Assembly: GCF_029544075.1 (NCBI RefSeq)
Contig: NZ_JAJQJH010000010.1
Coordinates: forward strand, 62,001 to 126,000
Origin: Chromohalobacter canadensis
GTDB lineage: Bacteria > Pseudomonadota > Gammaproteobacteria > Pseudomonadales > Halomonadaceae
Direction: 5' to 3'
DNA length: 64,000 bases
The position numbers and the translations under genes were made by a program. Position 1 is the first letter of the stretch; each line of letters begins with the position of its first letter. The notes under the pieces are model-generated. The model saw only the letters and a program-made list of their open reading frames with translations. It had not been told where the DNA came from and ran no database searches. This document shows positions 8,969-17,150 of this stretch, one piece after another.

Positions 8969-10032
8969 CCACCTACTCCCCTGAACACCTCCATGAGCTC
9001 TTGACGGCCCTCTTCGAGGAGGCCGGTGCACATCGCGAGGTCGCCGACATCACCGCCGACGTGCTGGTCGAGGGCGACCTTCTCGGCCACCACACACATG
9101 GCATCAAGCTCGCGCACGGTTATCTCAAGGACCTCAAGGCCGGTAAAGCAAGCGGCAACCCCGATGCGCTCGAGATGACGGAAAGCAGCCCCGTGGCCGC
9201 CGCGATCGATGGGCATTATGTGTTGGGGCCATACCTGGTCAGGCGCGCGCTGAAACATGCACGAAAAGCGGCCGAGGGCTTTGGCATCGGCATCGTCACG
9301 CTCAAGCGCTCCCACCACATCGCCTGCCTGGCGGCCTATCTGCGCCCCCTCGTCGAACGCGACCTGGTGCCCATCGTGCTCAGCTCAGACCCCGCAGTGG
9401 CGTCAGTCGCCCCCTATGGCGGCGTAACGCCTGTGTACACGCCGAACCCACTGGCGATCGGCATTCCGGGTCGCGACAACCCCATGCTGATCGATGTCAG
9501 CATGTCGAGCATCACCAACGGCACCGTCAACAAGACACGCGCCGCAGGCGGCAAGCTCGCGCACCCGGCCATCCTCACCAACCGAGGAACTGCCAGTGAC
9601 GACCCCGAGGACTTCTTCACCACCCCGCCCGGCAGCATTCTGCCACTCGGGGGGCAAGCCTTCGGCCACAAGGGATTCGCCCTGGGACTGATGGTCGAGG
9701 CGCTGACCTCGGCTCTCGGTGGTTTCGGGCGCAAGGACGCTCCCACGCAATGGGGCGCCTCGGCCACGGTGATGGTCATCGACCCAGCGCGCTTCGGCGG
9801 CACCGATGCCTTCGTCGAGGAAACCGACTTCCTCACCCAGCGCTGTCTCGATGCCGAGCGCGCCGATCCCGATGTCGCGGTCCGTCTACCCGGCCAATCC
9901 GGCCTCGCCAAACGTCAGCGGTATCTACGTGAGGGAATTCCCCTGCCCGATGATGTCGTCGACTCGTTACGTCAGGCCGTCGCCGACTCGACGCTAGCGG
10001 GCAGCTCATTGAGTCGCACACTGGGGTTATGA
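8965..10032 (+). CDS. Malate/L-lactate dehydrogenase family (LDH2) oxidoreductase
   Basis: A 355-residue NAD(P)-dependent 2-hydroxyacid dehydrogenase of the LDH2/MDH2 (YlbC, ComC, AllD) family. Recognisable features are the N-terminal helix with GDLLGHHTHGI near residue 38 (catalytic His region), KRSHHIACLAAYL near 113-125, and GHKGFALGLMVE near 234-245. The ATG is within the tctA stop, so the start is well fixed. Family members oxidise malate, ureidoglycolate, sulfolactate, 2,3-diketogulonate or similar acids, so the substrate is open. Coupling to a TTT transporter suggests that the imported acid is oxidised here to a 2-oxo acid. Confidence 0.87.
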   Translation: MTTYSPEHLHELLTALFEEAGAHREVADITADVLVEGDLLGHHTHGIKLAHGYLKDLKAGKASGNPDALEMTESSPVAAAIDGHYVLGPYLVRRALKHARKAAEGFGIGIVTLKRSHHIACLAAYLRPLVERDLVPIVLSSDPAVASVAPYGGVTPVYTPNPLAIGIPGRDNPMLIDVSMSSITNGTVNKTRAAGGKLAHPAILTNRGTASDDPEDFFTTPPGSILPLGGQAFGHKGFALGLMVEALTSALGGFGRKDAPTQWGASATVMVIDPARFGGTDAFVEETDFLTQRCLDAERADPDVAVRLPGQSGLAKRQRYLREGIPLPDDVVDSLRQAVADSTLAGSSLSRTLGL

Positions 10033-10051
10033 AATGACACGAGGTAAGCGC

Positions 10052-10942
10052 ATGCACGACATCAATACCATCGGTGTCATCGGCACTGGCCTCATGGGCG
10101 CGCCGATGGCCCGCCGCCTCGCCGAGGCGGGACATCGAGTCCGCGCCTGGAATCGTACGCCCGACAAGACAGAGACACTGCGCGAGCACGGTATCGAAAT
10201 CGCCCCATCGGCGAACGATACCGCCACCGACGCCGATCTCATCATGGTCATGCTCAGCTCGGGACCGGTATGCGATGACATCTTGCTAGGCGACGACGGC
10301 GTGATCGCCCACATGGCACCCGGTGCGATTCTAGTGGTAATGAGTTCGATCCCGGTCGAGACGGCCAGGAGCCAGGCCCAGGCCGCCGAGGCAGCGGGTG
10401 TCGGCTATCTGGATGCACCGGTGTCCGGTGGCGAACGTGGCGCCATCGACGGCACGCTAGCGATCATGGTCGGCGGCGAAACGGCCACCCATGCTCGGGC
10501 ACGAGCGCTTTTTTCACACCTCGGTCGCGACGTGCACGTCGGCCCCGCGGGGAGTGGCCAACTCACTAAACTCGCCAATCAAACGATCGTCGCCAACACC
10601 ATCGCCACCGTGGCCGAAGCCTTGCTGCTCGCCGAACGCGGCGGTGCCGACCCCGGCAAAGTGCGCGAGGCCTTGCTGGGCGGCTTCGCCGATTCGACGA
10701 TCCTTCAAGTCCACGGCGAACGCATGCTTAGGGAAGATTTCAGCCCCGGCGGCCCCGCCAAATGGCAGTGGAAGGACACGCAAACCGCCCAAGCGCTAGC
10801 GGATGAGCTATCACTCGAGCTTCCCGTATCCCGTCTGGTGGATGGCTTGTTCGCCGATATGGTCGCGCACGGCGACGGCGACCTGGACCACAGCGCCCTG
10901 ATCCGTGAGCTACGCCGGCGCAACGGCGAACGCCCAGGCTGA
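10052..10942 (+). CDS. 3-hydroxyisobutyrate/tartronate-semialdehyde reductase family dehydrogenase
   Basis: A 296-residue beta-hydroxyacid dehydrogenase. It shows the cofactor loop IGVIGTGLMGAPMARRL near residue 6, the substrate motif DAPVSGGERGA near 118-128, and the catalytic Lys in GQLTKLANQ near 170. Relatives include GarR (tartronate semialdehyde to glycerate), MmsB and sulfolactaldehyde or succinic-semialdehyde reductases. The ATG at 10052 is preferred over 10034 because GAGG stands about 8 bases before it and the Rossmann strand begins soon after. It follows the LDH2 gene closely and is probably the last gene of the tct operon. Confidence 0.87.
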   Translation: MHDINTIGVIGTGLMGAPMARRLAEAGHRVRAWNRTPDKTETLREHGIEIAPSANDTATDADLIMVMLSSGPVCDDILLGDDGVIAHMAPGAILVVMSSIPVETARSQAQAAEAAGVGYLDAPVSGGERGAIDGTLAIMVGGETATHARARALFSHLGRDVHVGPAGSGQLTKLANQTIVANTIATVAEALLLAERGGADPGKVREALLGGFADSTILQVHGERMLREDFSPGGPAKWQWKDTQTAQALADELSLELPVSRLVDGLFADMVAHGDGDLDHSALIRELRRRNGERPG

Positions 10943-10984
10943 TCAACACCGAACCGTTAAGTCGGGGCAGGTTGGCGCAAGGGT

Positions 10985-11005
10985 CTTTCGACAGGAGGTC
11001 GAAAG
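10985..11005. repeat. Perfect stem-loop between convergent genes
   Basis: CTTTCGAC (10985-10992), loop AGGAG, GTCGAAAG (10998-11005): a perfect 8-bp stem. A second inverted pair, GTCGCGC and GCGCGAC, occurs near 11063-11087 and runs into the end of the convergent GntR gene. Together they could act as a bidirectional terminator, or they could be part of a short interspersed element; a T-tract is not obvious. Confidence 0.45.
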
Positions 11006-11073
11006 TAGCGCCCAGGGAAGGGTTTATAGCGCCCTTGCGGAAACCTGCTCCAGGGGTTTGTTTTGTCGCGCAC

Positions 11074-12042
11074 TCAAGAAGGCGCGACCTCGCGCAGATA
11101 ATCCGGCACTTCAATGGCACCGGCCTCGCGGAAGTCGCTCAGGCGCGCCTGCACCTGGGATTCGGAGCGCGCCAGATGTTCTTCGAGCGCGCGCCCTGCG
11201 GCTTCGCCGCGACGGGCACGCGCTTTTTCGAACACATGGCGGTGTTCGTCGAAGAACGGCGCCACGCTAGGCAACTCGATCGACGAACCCAATAGGTGCT
11301 TGCTAATCAATAGAATCGGCCGTGTACGACGCAACATGGTCATGATTTCGGCGTTGTTGCCGCGCATCAATGCCTCATGGTGTAGGTCATTTTCGAGGGC
11401 ATCGAGCAAGGCGCTGGGGACCTGGGGGTAATCGCGCGCGGCATCGTCCAAGCGCGTCAGATAACGCTGGATATCCGCGTCGCTCAACGTCTCGGCGGCA
11501 CGGGTCATCATGAACGGTTCTAGCTGACGCCGTGCCTGGTAAAGATCGTGCAGGCGCGTGTCATCCAGCGGCACCACCGTCCAACTACTGTACTTGACCT
11601 TCTCCACCACACCGATGCTCTGCAGATACAGCAGGATGCGATGCGTCAGGGTCCGACTCACCGCCAACGAACGCGCCAGTTGCAGTTCATTGAGTTCGAA
11701 GCGCCCTTTCATCGAGCACAGCACCACGTCGCGCTCTACGCTTTCGGCATGCGCCCGCCAAGTATCCGTGCGTTCGATACGTGAGGCGCGGAAATCGCTC
11801 CTGCCCAACGAGCGGCGCACCGCATCGCCGGGTTGCGTCCCCACTTGGTAGCCGCGCCCTTCGAAGCGACAGATGCGCCCTTCCTCGTGAAGGCGAGCCA
11901 ACGTCTGGCGTACCGGCGATCGGCTCATTGCGAAATGCTCGGCGAGATGGCCTTCCAGCAGCACCAATCCCGGCTCGAGACGCCCATCCTCGATGGCCTC
12001 GCGGACTACCCGATAAAGTTGATCCTTCAACGATCTGGCCAT
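11074..12042 (-). CDS. GntR-family regulator with a second winged-helix-like segment
   Basis: A 322-residue regulator, longer than the usual 220-250 residues of FCD-type GntR proteins. Residues 1-67 form a standard GntR winged helix (AEHFAMSRSPVRQTLARLHEEG). Residues about 92-155 look like a second helix-turn-helix (LARSLAVSRTLTHRILLYLQSIGVVEK) before an all-helical C-terminal ligand domain. The start at 12042 was chosen for the winged helix; GGGGGGAG lies about 14 bases upstream. It is encoded immediately after the UxaA/GarD-like gene on the same strand (79 bp apart), so it probably controls that gene and perhaps the convergent tct operon. Confidence 0.82.
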   Translation of the reverse strand: MARSLKDQLYRVVREAIEDGRLEPGLVLLEGHLAEHFAMSRSPVRQTLARLHEEGRICRFEGRGYQVGTQPGDAVRRSLGRSDFRASRIERTDTWRAHAESVERDVVLCSMKGRFELNELQLARSLAVSRTLTHRILLYLQSIGVVEKVKYSSWTVVPLDDTRLHDLYQARRQLEPFMMTRAAETLSDADIQRYLTRLDDAARDYPQVPSALLDALENDLHHEALMRGNNAEIMTMLRRTRPILLISKHLLGSSIELPSVAPFFDEHRHVFEKARARRGEAAGRALEEHLARSESQVQARLSDFREAGAIEVPDYLREVAPS

Positions 12043-12121
12043 GCGGCTGTCGTACTCCCCCCGATTAGTGCGCGCACGCGCGGTTCGAGTGCCCTTGAAC
12101 GTGATGGAAATGCAGTGTCCG

Positions 12122-13651
12122 TCAGGTGATCGCGCCGACCATCCAGGGCACGAACTCATTGCTGCCATAGCCCAGCGACTCGCTGGCACTGGCATCTCCG
12201 GACGCAACGGCGACGATCCGTTCGAAGATAGCCTCACCCATTTCCTCCACCGAAACGTCACCGTCGATGATGGCGCCGCAGTTGAGATCCATATCCTCCT
12301 GCATGGTCTCATACATGTGCGTGTTGGTGGCTAACTTGAGGCACGGCGCTGGCTTGAAGCCAGAGACCGAGCCACGCCCGGTGGTGAAGCAGACCACGGT
12401 CGCCCCCGAGGCGATCTGTCCGGTGACCGAGACCGGGTCATAACCGGGACTATCCATGAAATTGAAGCCCGGCACCTTGAGCGGTTCGGCGTATTCGAGT
12501 ACATCGTTCAGGCTCGACGAGCCCCCCTTTGCCACCGCGCCCAACGACTTTTCCAGAATCGTCGACAGCCCGCCGGCCTTATTGCCCGGCGAAGGATTAT
12601 TATTGAGTTCCGCACCGTTGATCTCGGTGTAGTGCTTCCACCAGGCGATACGTGCCAGCAGCTTACGCGCGACGTCCACATTCACCGCGCGATCCAGCAA
12701 CAGATGCTCGGCGCCATAGATCTCCGGCGTTTCGCTCAAGATCGCACTCCCCCCGTGGCGCACGATCAAATCGGCGGCATGCCCCAGCGCCGGATTGGCG
12801 GTGATACCCGAGTATCCGTCCGAACCACCGCATTGCAGCGCTACGCTCAAGTGATGGAGCGGCGCGGGACGGCGCTCATCGCGTTCATGGCTGCGCGCCA
12901 TGTCCAGCACCTTGTCGCAGGCCATCTGGATGCTGGCGCGCGTGCCGCCGACCTGCTGAATGTTGAAGTACGCCAGGCGCGCGGCATCCTCCAGGTCAGA
13001 CTTCTCCACCAACTGCTTGACCTGGTTGGTTTCACACCCCAGCCCAATAATCACCACGTGCGCGAAGTTGGGATGCCGCGCATAGCCTGCGATGACGCGC
13101 TCGAGAAATGCAAACCCCTCGGACTCGGTATTCATCGCGCAGCCCGAACCGTGGGTAATCGGCACCACCCCATCAAACCCCAATGCCGCGATTTCACCCT
13201 CCGCATTGAGCCGTTCAGCAGCGACCTTGGCCACGGTCGCCGAGCAGTTCACGGTCGACAGAATACCGATGTAGTTGCGGGTGCCTACCTGCCCATTGGG
13301 ACGGTGATAGCCCATGAAGGTGCGCCGCGAATCACTCGCCGACGTGCGCGGAAATGGCTCGAAGCCCTCCAGCGCCGTATCGCGCTCGAGCATGGCAAGA
13401 TTATGAGTATGCACGTGTTCGCCGACGTCGATATCGCGGCTCGCCCGGCCGATGACCTGGCCGTACTTGATGACGTTGTCTCCCTCAGCGAGCGGTGTCA
13501 GCGCCACCTTGTGTCCGGCATCGATATTGTGACGTGCCACGCACTCGTCGACGCCGAGCGGCAGGCCTTCCGGCACGGCACGCGTGGCGACCCCCACGTT
13601 ATCGGTCGCATTGAGTCGGATGACCGACGGTGTCGTATTGATGAGCTGCAT
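12122..13651 (-). CDS. UxaA/GarD-family sugar-acid dehydratase
   Basis: A 509-residue protein. The N-terminal SAF domain (residues about 5-85, with HKVALTPLAEGDNVIKYG and HVHTHN) is joined to the large altronate/galactarate dehydratase domain. Hallmarks include GYHRPNGQVGTRNY near 115, ITHGSGCAM near 165, IIGLGCE near 200, LQCGGSDGYSGITANPA near 270 and NNNPSPGNKAGGLSTILEKSLGA near 350. The enzyme should dehydrate an aldonate or aldarate in a metal-dependent way. Length and C-terminal features look closer to GarD than to the second copy at 23701, but galactarate is not certain. The ATG at 13651 has GAGG upstream. It is divergent from fucD, sharing a 321-bp promoter region. Confidence 0.88.
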   Translation of the reverse strand: MQLINTTPSVIRLNATDNVGVATRAVPEGLPLGVDECVARHNIDAGHKVALTPLAEGDNVIKYGQVIGRASRDIDVGEHVHTHNLAMLERDTALEGFEPFPRTSASDSRRTFMGYHRPNGQVGTRNYIGILSTVNCSATVAKVAAERLNAEGEIAALGFDGVVPITHGSGCAMNTESEGFAFLERVIAGYARHPNFAHVVIIGLGCETNQVKQLVEKSDLEDAARLAYFNIQQVGGTRASIQMACDKVLDMARSHERDERRPAPLHHLSVALQCGGSDGYSGITANPALGHAADLIVRHGGSAILSETPEIYGAEHLLLDRAVNVDVARKLLARIAWWKHYTEINGAELNNNPSPGNKAGGLSTILEKSLGAVAKGGSSSLNDVLEYAEPLKVPGFNFMDSPGYDPVSVTGQIASGATVVCFTTGRGSVSGFKPAPCLKLATNTHMYETMQEDMDLNCGAIIDGDVSVEEMGEAIFERIVAVASGDASASESLGYGSNEFVPWMVGAIT

Positions 13652-13972
13652 GATGGACCTCGGTAACAAGGACACGCCTCGCCGCCACGGTGGGACGCAT
13701 CGGTTTCGGGACATTGCTTCTAAATCTACTCTCAGACGCCGATCGGAAAACGTCGATTAGACCAACGTCACAATATTGAATATTGCACACAATGTTCAAT
13801 TAAAATCTTAACGCACCATGAGCAGCCTCGCGAGCCCTCGCATCACGCGATAACTAGAAGAAATCGCCACAATAAAATTGCGATTGGCCTGTTATTGATG
13901 GTTCGCCTTAGTCTGATCCTGAAAACACTCGTTGACGCGGCGCAGACCGCTCTCTCTTCAGGACCCTAGATC
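13652..13972. promoter_or_regulatory. Divergent promoter region of the GarD/UxaA-like gene and fucD
   Basis: This 321-bp stretch holds no credible gene. It is AT-richer than its flanks and contains the ATTGCACACAAT operator-like site (13782-13793) and, nearer fucD, loosely related CACAAT and ATTGCG half sites around 13869-13885. An AGGACC ribosome site precedes the fucD ATG. Promoters for both directions must lie here; I could not fix -10/-35 boxes with confidence. Confidence 0.55.
13779..13800. promoter_or_regulatory. Operator-like motif ATTGCACACAAT
   Basis: AATATTGCACACAATG starts at 13779. The core ATTGCACACAAT (13782-13793) has inverted ATTG/CAAT ends and matches the site at 5906-5927 at 18 of 22 positions. 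It lies 128 bp upstream of the GarD/UxaA-like start. The neighbouring GntR gene at 11074-12042 is the leading candidate binder. Confidence 0.5.
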
Positions 13973-15289
13973 ATGACCACGATTACCCACCTGCAAGCGC
14001 GTGATATTCGCTTCCCCACCTCGCGGCAGCTCGACGGCTCGGACGCCATGAACGCAGCGCCGGATTATTCGGCCACCTACGTGACCCTCACCACCGATGC
14101 CGACGATGACCATCAAGGCCATGGCCTGACCTTTACCATCGGGCGCGGCAACGATGTCTGCGTCAAGGGCGTCGAGGCGTTGGCCTCGCGTATTGTGGGG
14201 CGCGATCTCGACGCGATAACCGCCGATATGGGCACCTTCTGGCGCGATCTCACCAGTGGTGATAGCCAACTGCGTTGGCTGGGACCGGAAAAGGGCGTCA
14301 TGCACCTGGCGGCGGCGGCCATCGTCAACGCCGTATGGGATCTATGGGCCAAGCGCGAAGGCAAACCGGTCTGGAAGCTGCTGGCGGACATGTCCCCCGA
14401 GCAACTGGTCCGCTGCCTGGACTTCCGTTTCGTCACCGACGCGCTGACGCCGCAAGAAGCCATCGCCCTACTCAAGCGCAAGGAAGCCGGCAAAGGCGAG
14501 CGCGAAGCCCATATGCGCGCCGAGGGCTATCCCGGGTATACCACTTCCGCCGGCTGGCTCGGCTACTCCGAGGACAAGATGCGGCGCCTGGCGCGCGAAG
14601 CGCTGGCCGAAGGCTGGACGCATTTCAAGCAGAAGGTCGGCGGCAACCTCGAGGAGGATCGCCAACGCGCCCGCATACTGCGCGACGAAATCGGCTGGGA
14701 CCGCGAGTTGATGATGGACGCCAACCAGATGTGGGACGTGGACGAAGCCATCGCCAATATGCGCGACCTGGCGGAATTCGATCCATTATGGATCGAGGAG
14801 CCCACCAGCCCGGACGACATCCTCGGCCATGCCGAAATTCGTCGCCGCCTCGACCCCATGGGTGTCGCCACCGGAGAGCACTGCCATAACCGCGTAATGT
14901 TCAAGCAGCTATTGCAGGCCGATGCCATCGACTATTGCCAGATCGATGCCGCGCGGCTGGGTGGACTCAACGAAGTGATCCTGGTGCTGCTGATGGCCGC
15001 CAAGTTTGATGTGCCGGTCTGCCCGCACGGCGGTGGCGTGGGGCTGTGCGAGTACACGCAGCACATCTCACTGTTCGACTATATCGCCGTCTCCGGCTCG
15101 CTGGACGGCCGCATCCTCGAATACGTCGACCATCTTCATGAGCATTTCGTCGATCCGGTACGCATTGAACGTGGCCGCTATCAGGTACCCGAAGCTCCCG
15201 GCTACAGCATCACCATGCATGACGACTCTCTCGAACGTCATCGCTACCCCGAGGGAGAGGCCTGGCATGCGGCTTCCAACGAAAATTAA
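13973..15289 (+). CDS. fucD: L-fuconate dehydratase (enolase superfamily)
   Basis: A 438-residue mandelate-racemase-type enzyme that dehydrates L-fuconate to 2-keto-3-deoxy-L-fuconate. The N-terminus FPTSRQLDGSDAMNAAPDYS and GHGLTFTIGRGND are diagnostic for the FucD/ENOSF1 family. Catalytic positions are intact: K219 and K221 in FKQKVGG, metal ligands D249 (MMDANQ), E275 (IEEPT) and E302 (GEHCHNR), and the general base H352 (CPHGGG). These are one residue offset from the well-studied Xanthomonas enzyme as I recall it. It heads a run with a TRAP transporter and enzymes for the later steps of the same non-phosphorylative pathway. Confidence 0.93.
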   Translation: MTTITHLQARDIRFPTSRQLDGSDAMNAAPDYSATYVTLTTDADDDHQGHGLTFTIGRGNDVCVKGVEALASRIVGRDLDAITADMGTFWRDLTSGDSQLRWLGPEKGVMHLAAAAIVNAVWDLWAKREGKPVWKLLADMSPEQLVRCLDFRFVTDALTPQEAIALLKRKEAGKGEREAHMRAEGYPGYTTSAGWLGYSEDKMRRLAREALAEGWTHFKQKVGGNLEEDRQRARILRDEIGWDRELMMDANQMWDVDEAIANMRDLAEFDPLWIEEPTSPDDILGHAEIRRRLDPMGVATGEHCHNRVMFKQLLQADAIDYCQIDAARLGGLNEVILVLLMAAKFDVPVCPHGGGVGLCEYTQHISLFDYIAVSGSLDGRILEYVDHLHEHFVDPVRIERGRYQVPEAPGYSITMHDDSLERHRYPEGEAWHAASNEN

Positions 15290-15495
15290 TTGGCCATCTA
15301 CGACTAACGATGAAGTCTCAACGGGGGGCATCTAGGTGTATGTTCAACATTAAGATGCTCAAGAGCAGACACACACTCTGCCGTAGACATCGCGCGACCC
15401 ATCAGTAGGCAAGGGTTTTTGGTGCAGGTCGCGATGATACCGGTGTCATTCGTGACACACATGCCAGCACTAACCATCAGTTCCAGGAGGACAAG

Positions 15496-16566
15496 ATGAC
15501 AACAACCACAACGACACGCTTTGTTTCGGTCGTCGGCGGCGCCTTTCTCGGCTTGACCGCACTGAGCGCCTCCGCGGCGACCGAAATGCCCGCGCTGCCC
15601 GACGTCACAGGCGACAAGGTTCAAGCCGATGGCGACTTCAAGATCAAATTCAGCATCGGTACTACGGAATCCGGCGCGCAATACCGCGGCCTCGAGTACT
15701 TCGAGAAGATCGTCGAACAACGTAGTGACGGGCACATCCAAGTGGATCTCTTCCCCGGTGCGCAGCTAGGCGATGACCGCGAAGCCACCAGCGCACTCCA
15801 GGCCGGCACGCTGGAAATGACCATGCCGTCCACCTCACCGCTCGTGAACATGTTCCCGCAGTTCGCCGTATTCGATCTGCCGTTCCTGTTCCCACAGCCG
15901 GAAATGGCGGATGCCGTACTGGATGGCGAAATCGGCCAACAAATGCTGGAAGATGCGTCCTCTCAGGGACTGGTCGCCATCGGCTGGGGCGAGAATGGCT
16001 ATCGCCAGTTGACCAACAGTCAGCATCCCGTCGAAAAGCCGGAAGATCTCGATGGTCTGAAGATCCGCACCATGGAAAACGATCTCCACCTGGATATCTG
16101 GCGGACACTGGGCGCCAATCCCACGCCGATGTCCTTCGCGGAACTGTTCACGGCGCTTGAGCAAGGTGTCGTCGATGGCCAGGAAAACCCCTGGATTACC
16201 ATCGAGTCGTCCAAGTTCAACGAAGTTCAGGACTACGCCACTGAAACCAACCACGTTTATACGCCGTTCATTACCTTGGTCTCTGCACGCTTCTGGGACC
16301 GTCTACCGGAAGACTATCAGCAACTCCTGCGCGACGCGGCTACCAAGATGGGCGATTACCAGCGCCACGTAAGCCGTACGCTGAACGACCAGATCAAGCA
16401 GGACCTGAAAGATTCAGGCATGCAGATCACCGAACTGAGCCCCGAGCAAGTCAAGGTCTTCCAGGAGAAACTGGAACCGGTCTATGAAGATTGGCGCGAT
16501 GAGATCGGCGGCGAGCTGATCGACAATATCCGCGAGCAGGTGCAGCAGGCACAAGAGCAAGAATAA
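15496..16566 (+). CDS. dctP: TRAP transporter substrate-binding protein (DctP family)
   Basis: A 356-residue periplasmic solute receptor. Residues 1-28 are a Sec signal peptide with an ASA cleavage motif. The mature part shows DctP features: LFPGAQLGDDREATSALQAG near 93-112, the DLPFLFP turn near 132, and GLKIRTME near 189-196, whose Arg pairs with the ligand carboxylate. GQENPWITI near 228 is also typical. A good AGGAGG site lies 7 bases upstream. Placed just after fucD, it probably binds L-fuconate or a related sugar acid. A strong hairpin separates it from dctQ. Confidence 0.92.
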   Translation: MTTTTTTRFVSVVGGAFLGLTALSASAATEMPALPDVTGDKVQADGDFKIKFSIGTTESGAQYRGLEYFEKIVEQRSDGHIQVDLFPGAQLGDDREATSALQAGTLEMTMPSTSPLVNMFPQFAVFDLPFLFPQPEMADAVLDGEIGQQMLEDASSQGLVAIGWGENGYRQLTNSQHPVEKPEDLDGLKIRTMENDLHLDIWRTLGANPTPMSFAELFTALEQGVVDGQENPWITIESSKFNEVQDYATETNHVYTPFITLVSARFWDRLPEDYQQLLRDAATKMGDYQRHVSRTLNDQIKQDLKDSGMQITELSPEQVKVFQEKLEPVYEDWRDEIGGELIDNIREQVQQAQEQE

Positions 16567-16595
16567 GCACCACACATCCTCAGTAACACACGTAC

Positions 16596-16629
16596 GCAGG
16601 GAAGGTCGGCCACGCCCTTCCCTGCTTTT
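16596..16629 (+). terminator. Intra-operon hairpin between dctP and dctQ
   Basis: GCAGGGAAGG (16596-16605) pairs with CCTTCCCTGC (16616-16625) across a 10-base loop, followed by TTTTG. It has terminator form but sits inside the TRAP operon. Partial termination or 3'-end protection would let the binding protein be made in excess over the membrane subunits. Confidence 0.65.
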
Positions 16630-16667
16630 GGCATCAACACGATAAGCATCCCCTCCTTGGAGGCTTC

Positions 16668-17150
16668 ATGAAGTCACGTTCGGGTAACGCCTACTTGAAC
16701 AAGCTGATAAGCGGATTGGACGTCATCATCGGGCTCCTCGTCATTGGCGTGGTCGTTACCGTCTCGATGAACGTCTTCGGACGCTTCTTATTCAGCTACT
16801 CCTTTGCCTGGGCAGCGGAAATCTCACGCTTGTTCTTCATCTGGATGGTGCTACTCGGTGCGGGCATCGCCAGTCTAACCAACGAACACGTCGCCGTGAC
16901 CTTATTCAAGGACAAGGCGCCTCCCATACTGCAGAAGATTTTCGCCTTGCTTGCAGCAGCGATCATCTATGCCGTGTGCATCAGTATTTTCTTCGGTTTC
17001 AACAACATCGTTTCAGGTTATGTGGGGACGACCCCCTTCCTGGGCATTTCCAAGACCGTCCTCTATAGCGCGATGGTGGTCATGGCAGTACTCACCATCA
17101 TCGGTAACACCATTTTTCTCTATAAAGTCTTCAAGCGAGGTGCGGCATGA
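16668..17150 (+). CDS. dctQ: TRAP transporter small membrane subunit (DctQ family)
   Basis: A 160-residue protein with four predicted membrane helices (about residues 15-38, 50-68, 88-110 and 127-150). It has the family signature FSYSFAWAAEISRLFFIWMV around 40-60, and TNEHVAV. TTGGAGG stands 6 bases before the ATG. Its last codons overlap the dctM start by 4 bases, so the two membrane subunits are translationally coupled. Confidence 0.93.
   Translation: MKSRSGNAYLNKLISGLDVIIGLLVIGVVVTVSMNVFGRFLFSYSFAWAAEISRLFFIWMVLLGAGIASLTNEHVAVTLFKDKAPPILQKIFALLAAAIIYAVCISIFFGFNNIVSGYVGTTPFLGISKTVLYSAMVVMAVLTIIGNTIFLYKVFKRGAA

Noticed and set aside
11074-13651. Idea that the tct operon and the UxaA-like gene form a sulfolactate (SuyAB/ComC/Slc) locus
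   Set aside because: The UxaA-like protein is a single fused dehydratase resembling GarD, not the separate SuyA and SuyB, and no sulfite exporter or phosphosulfolactate gene is nearby.
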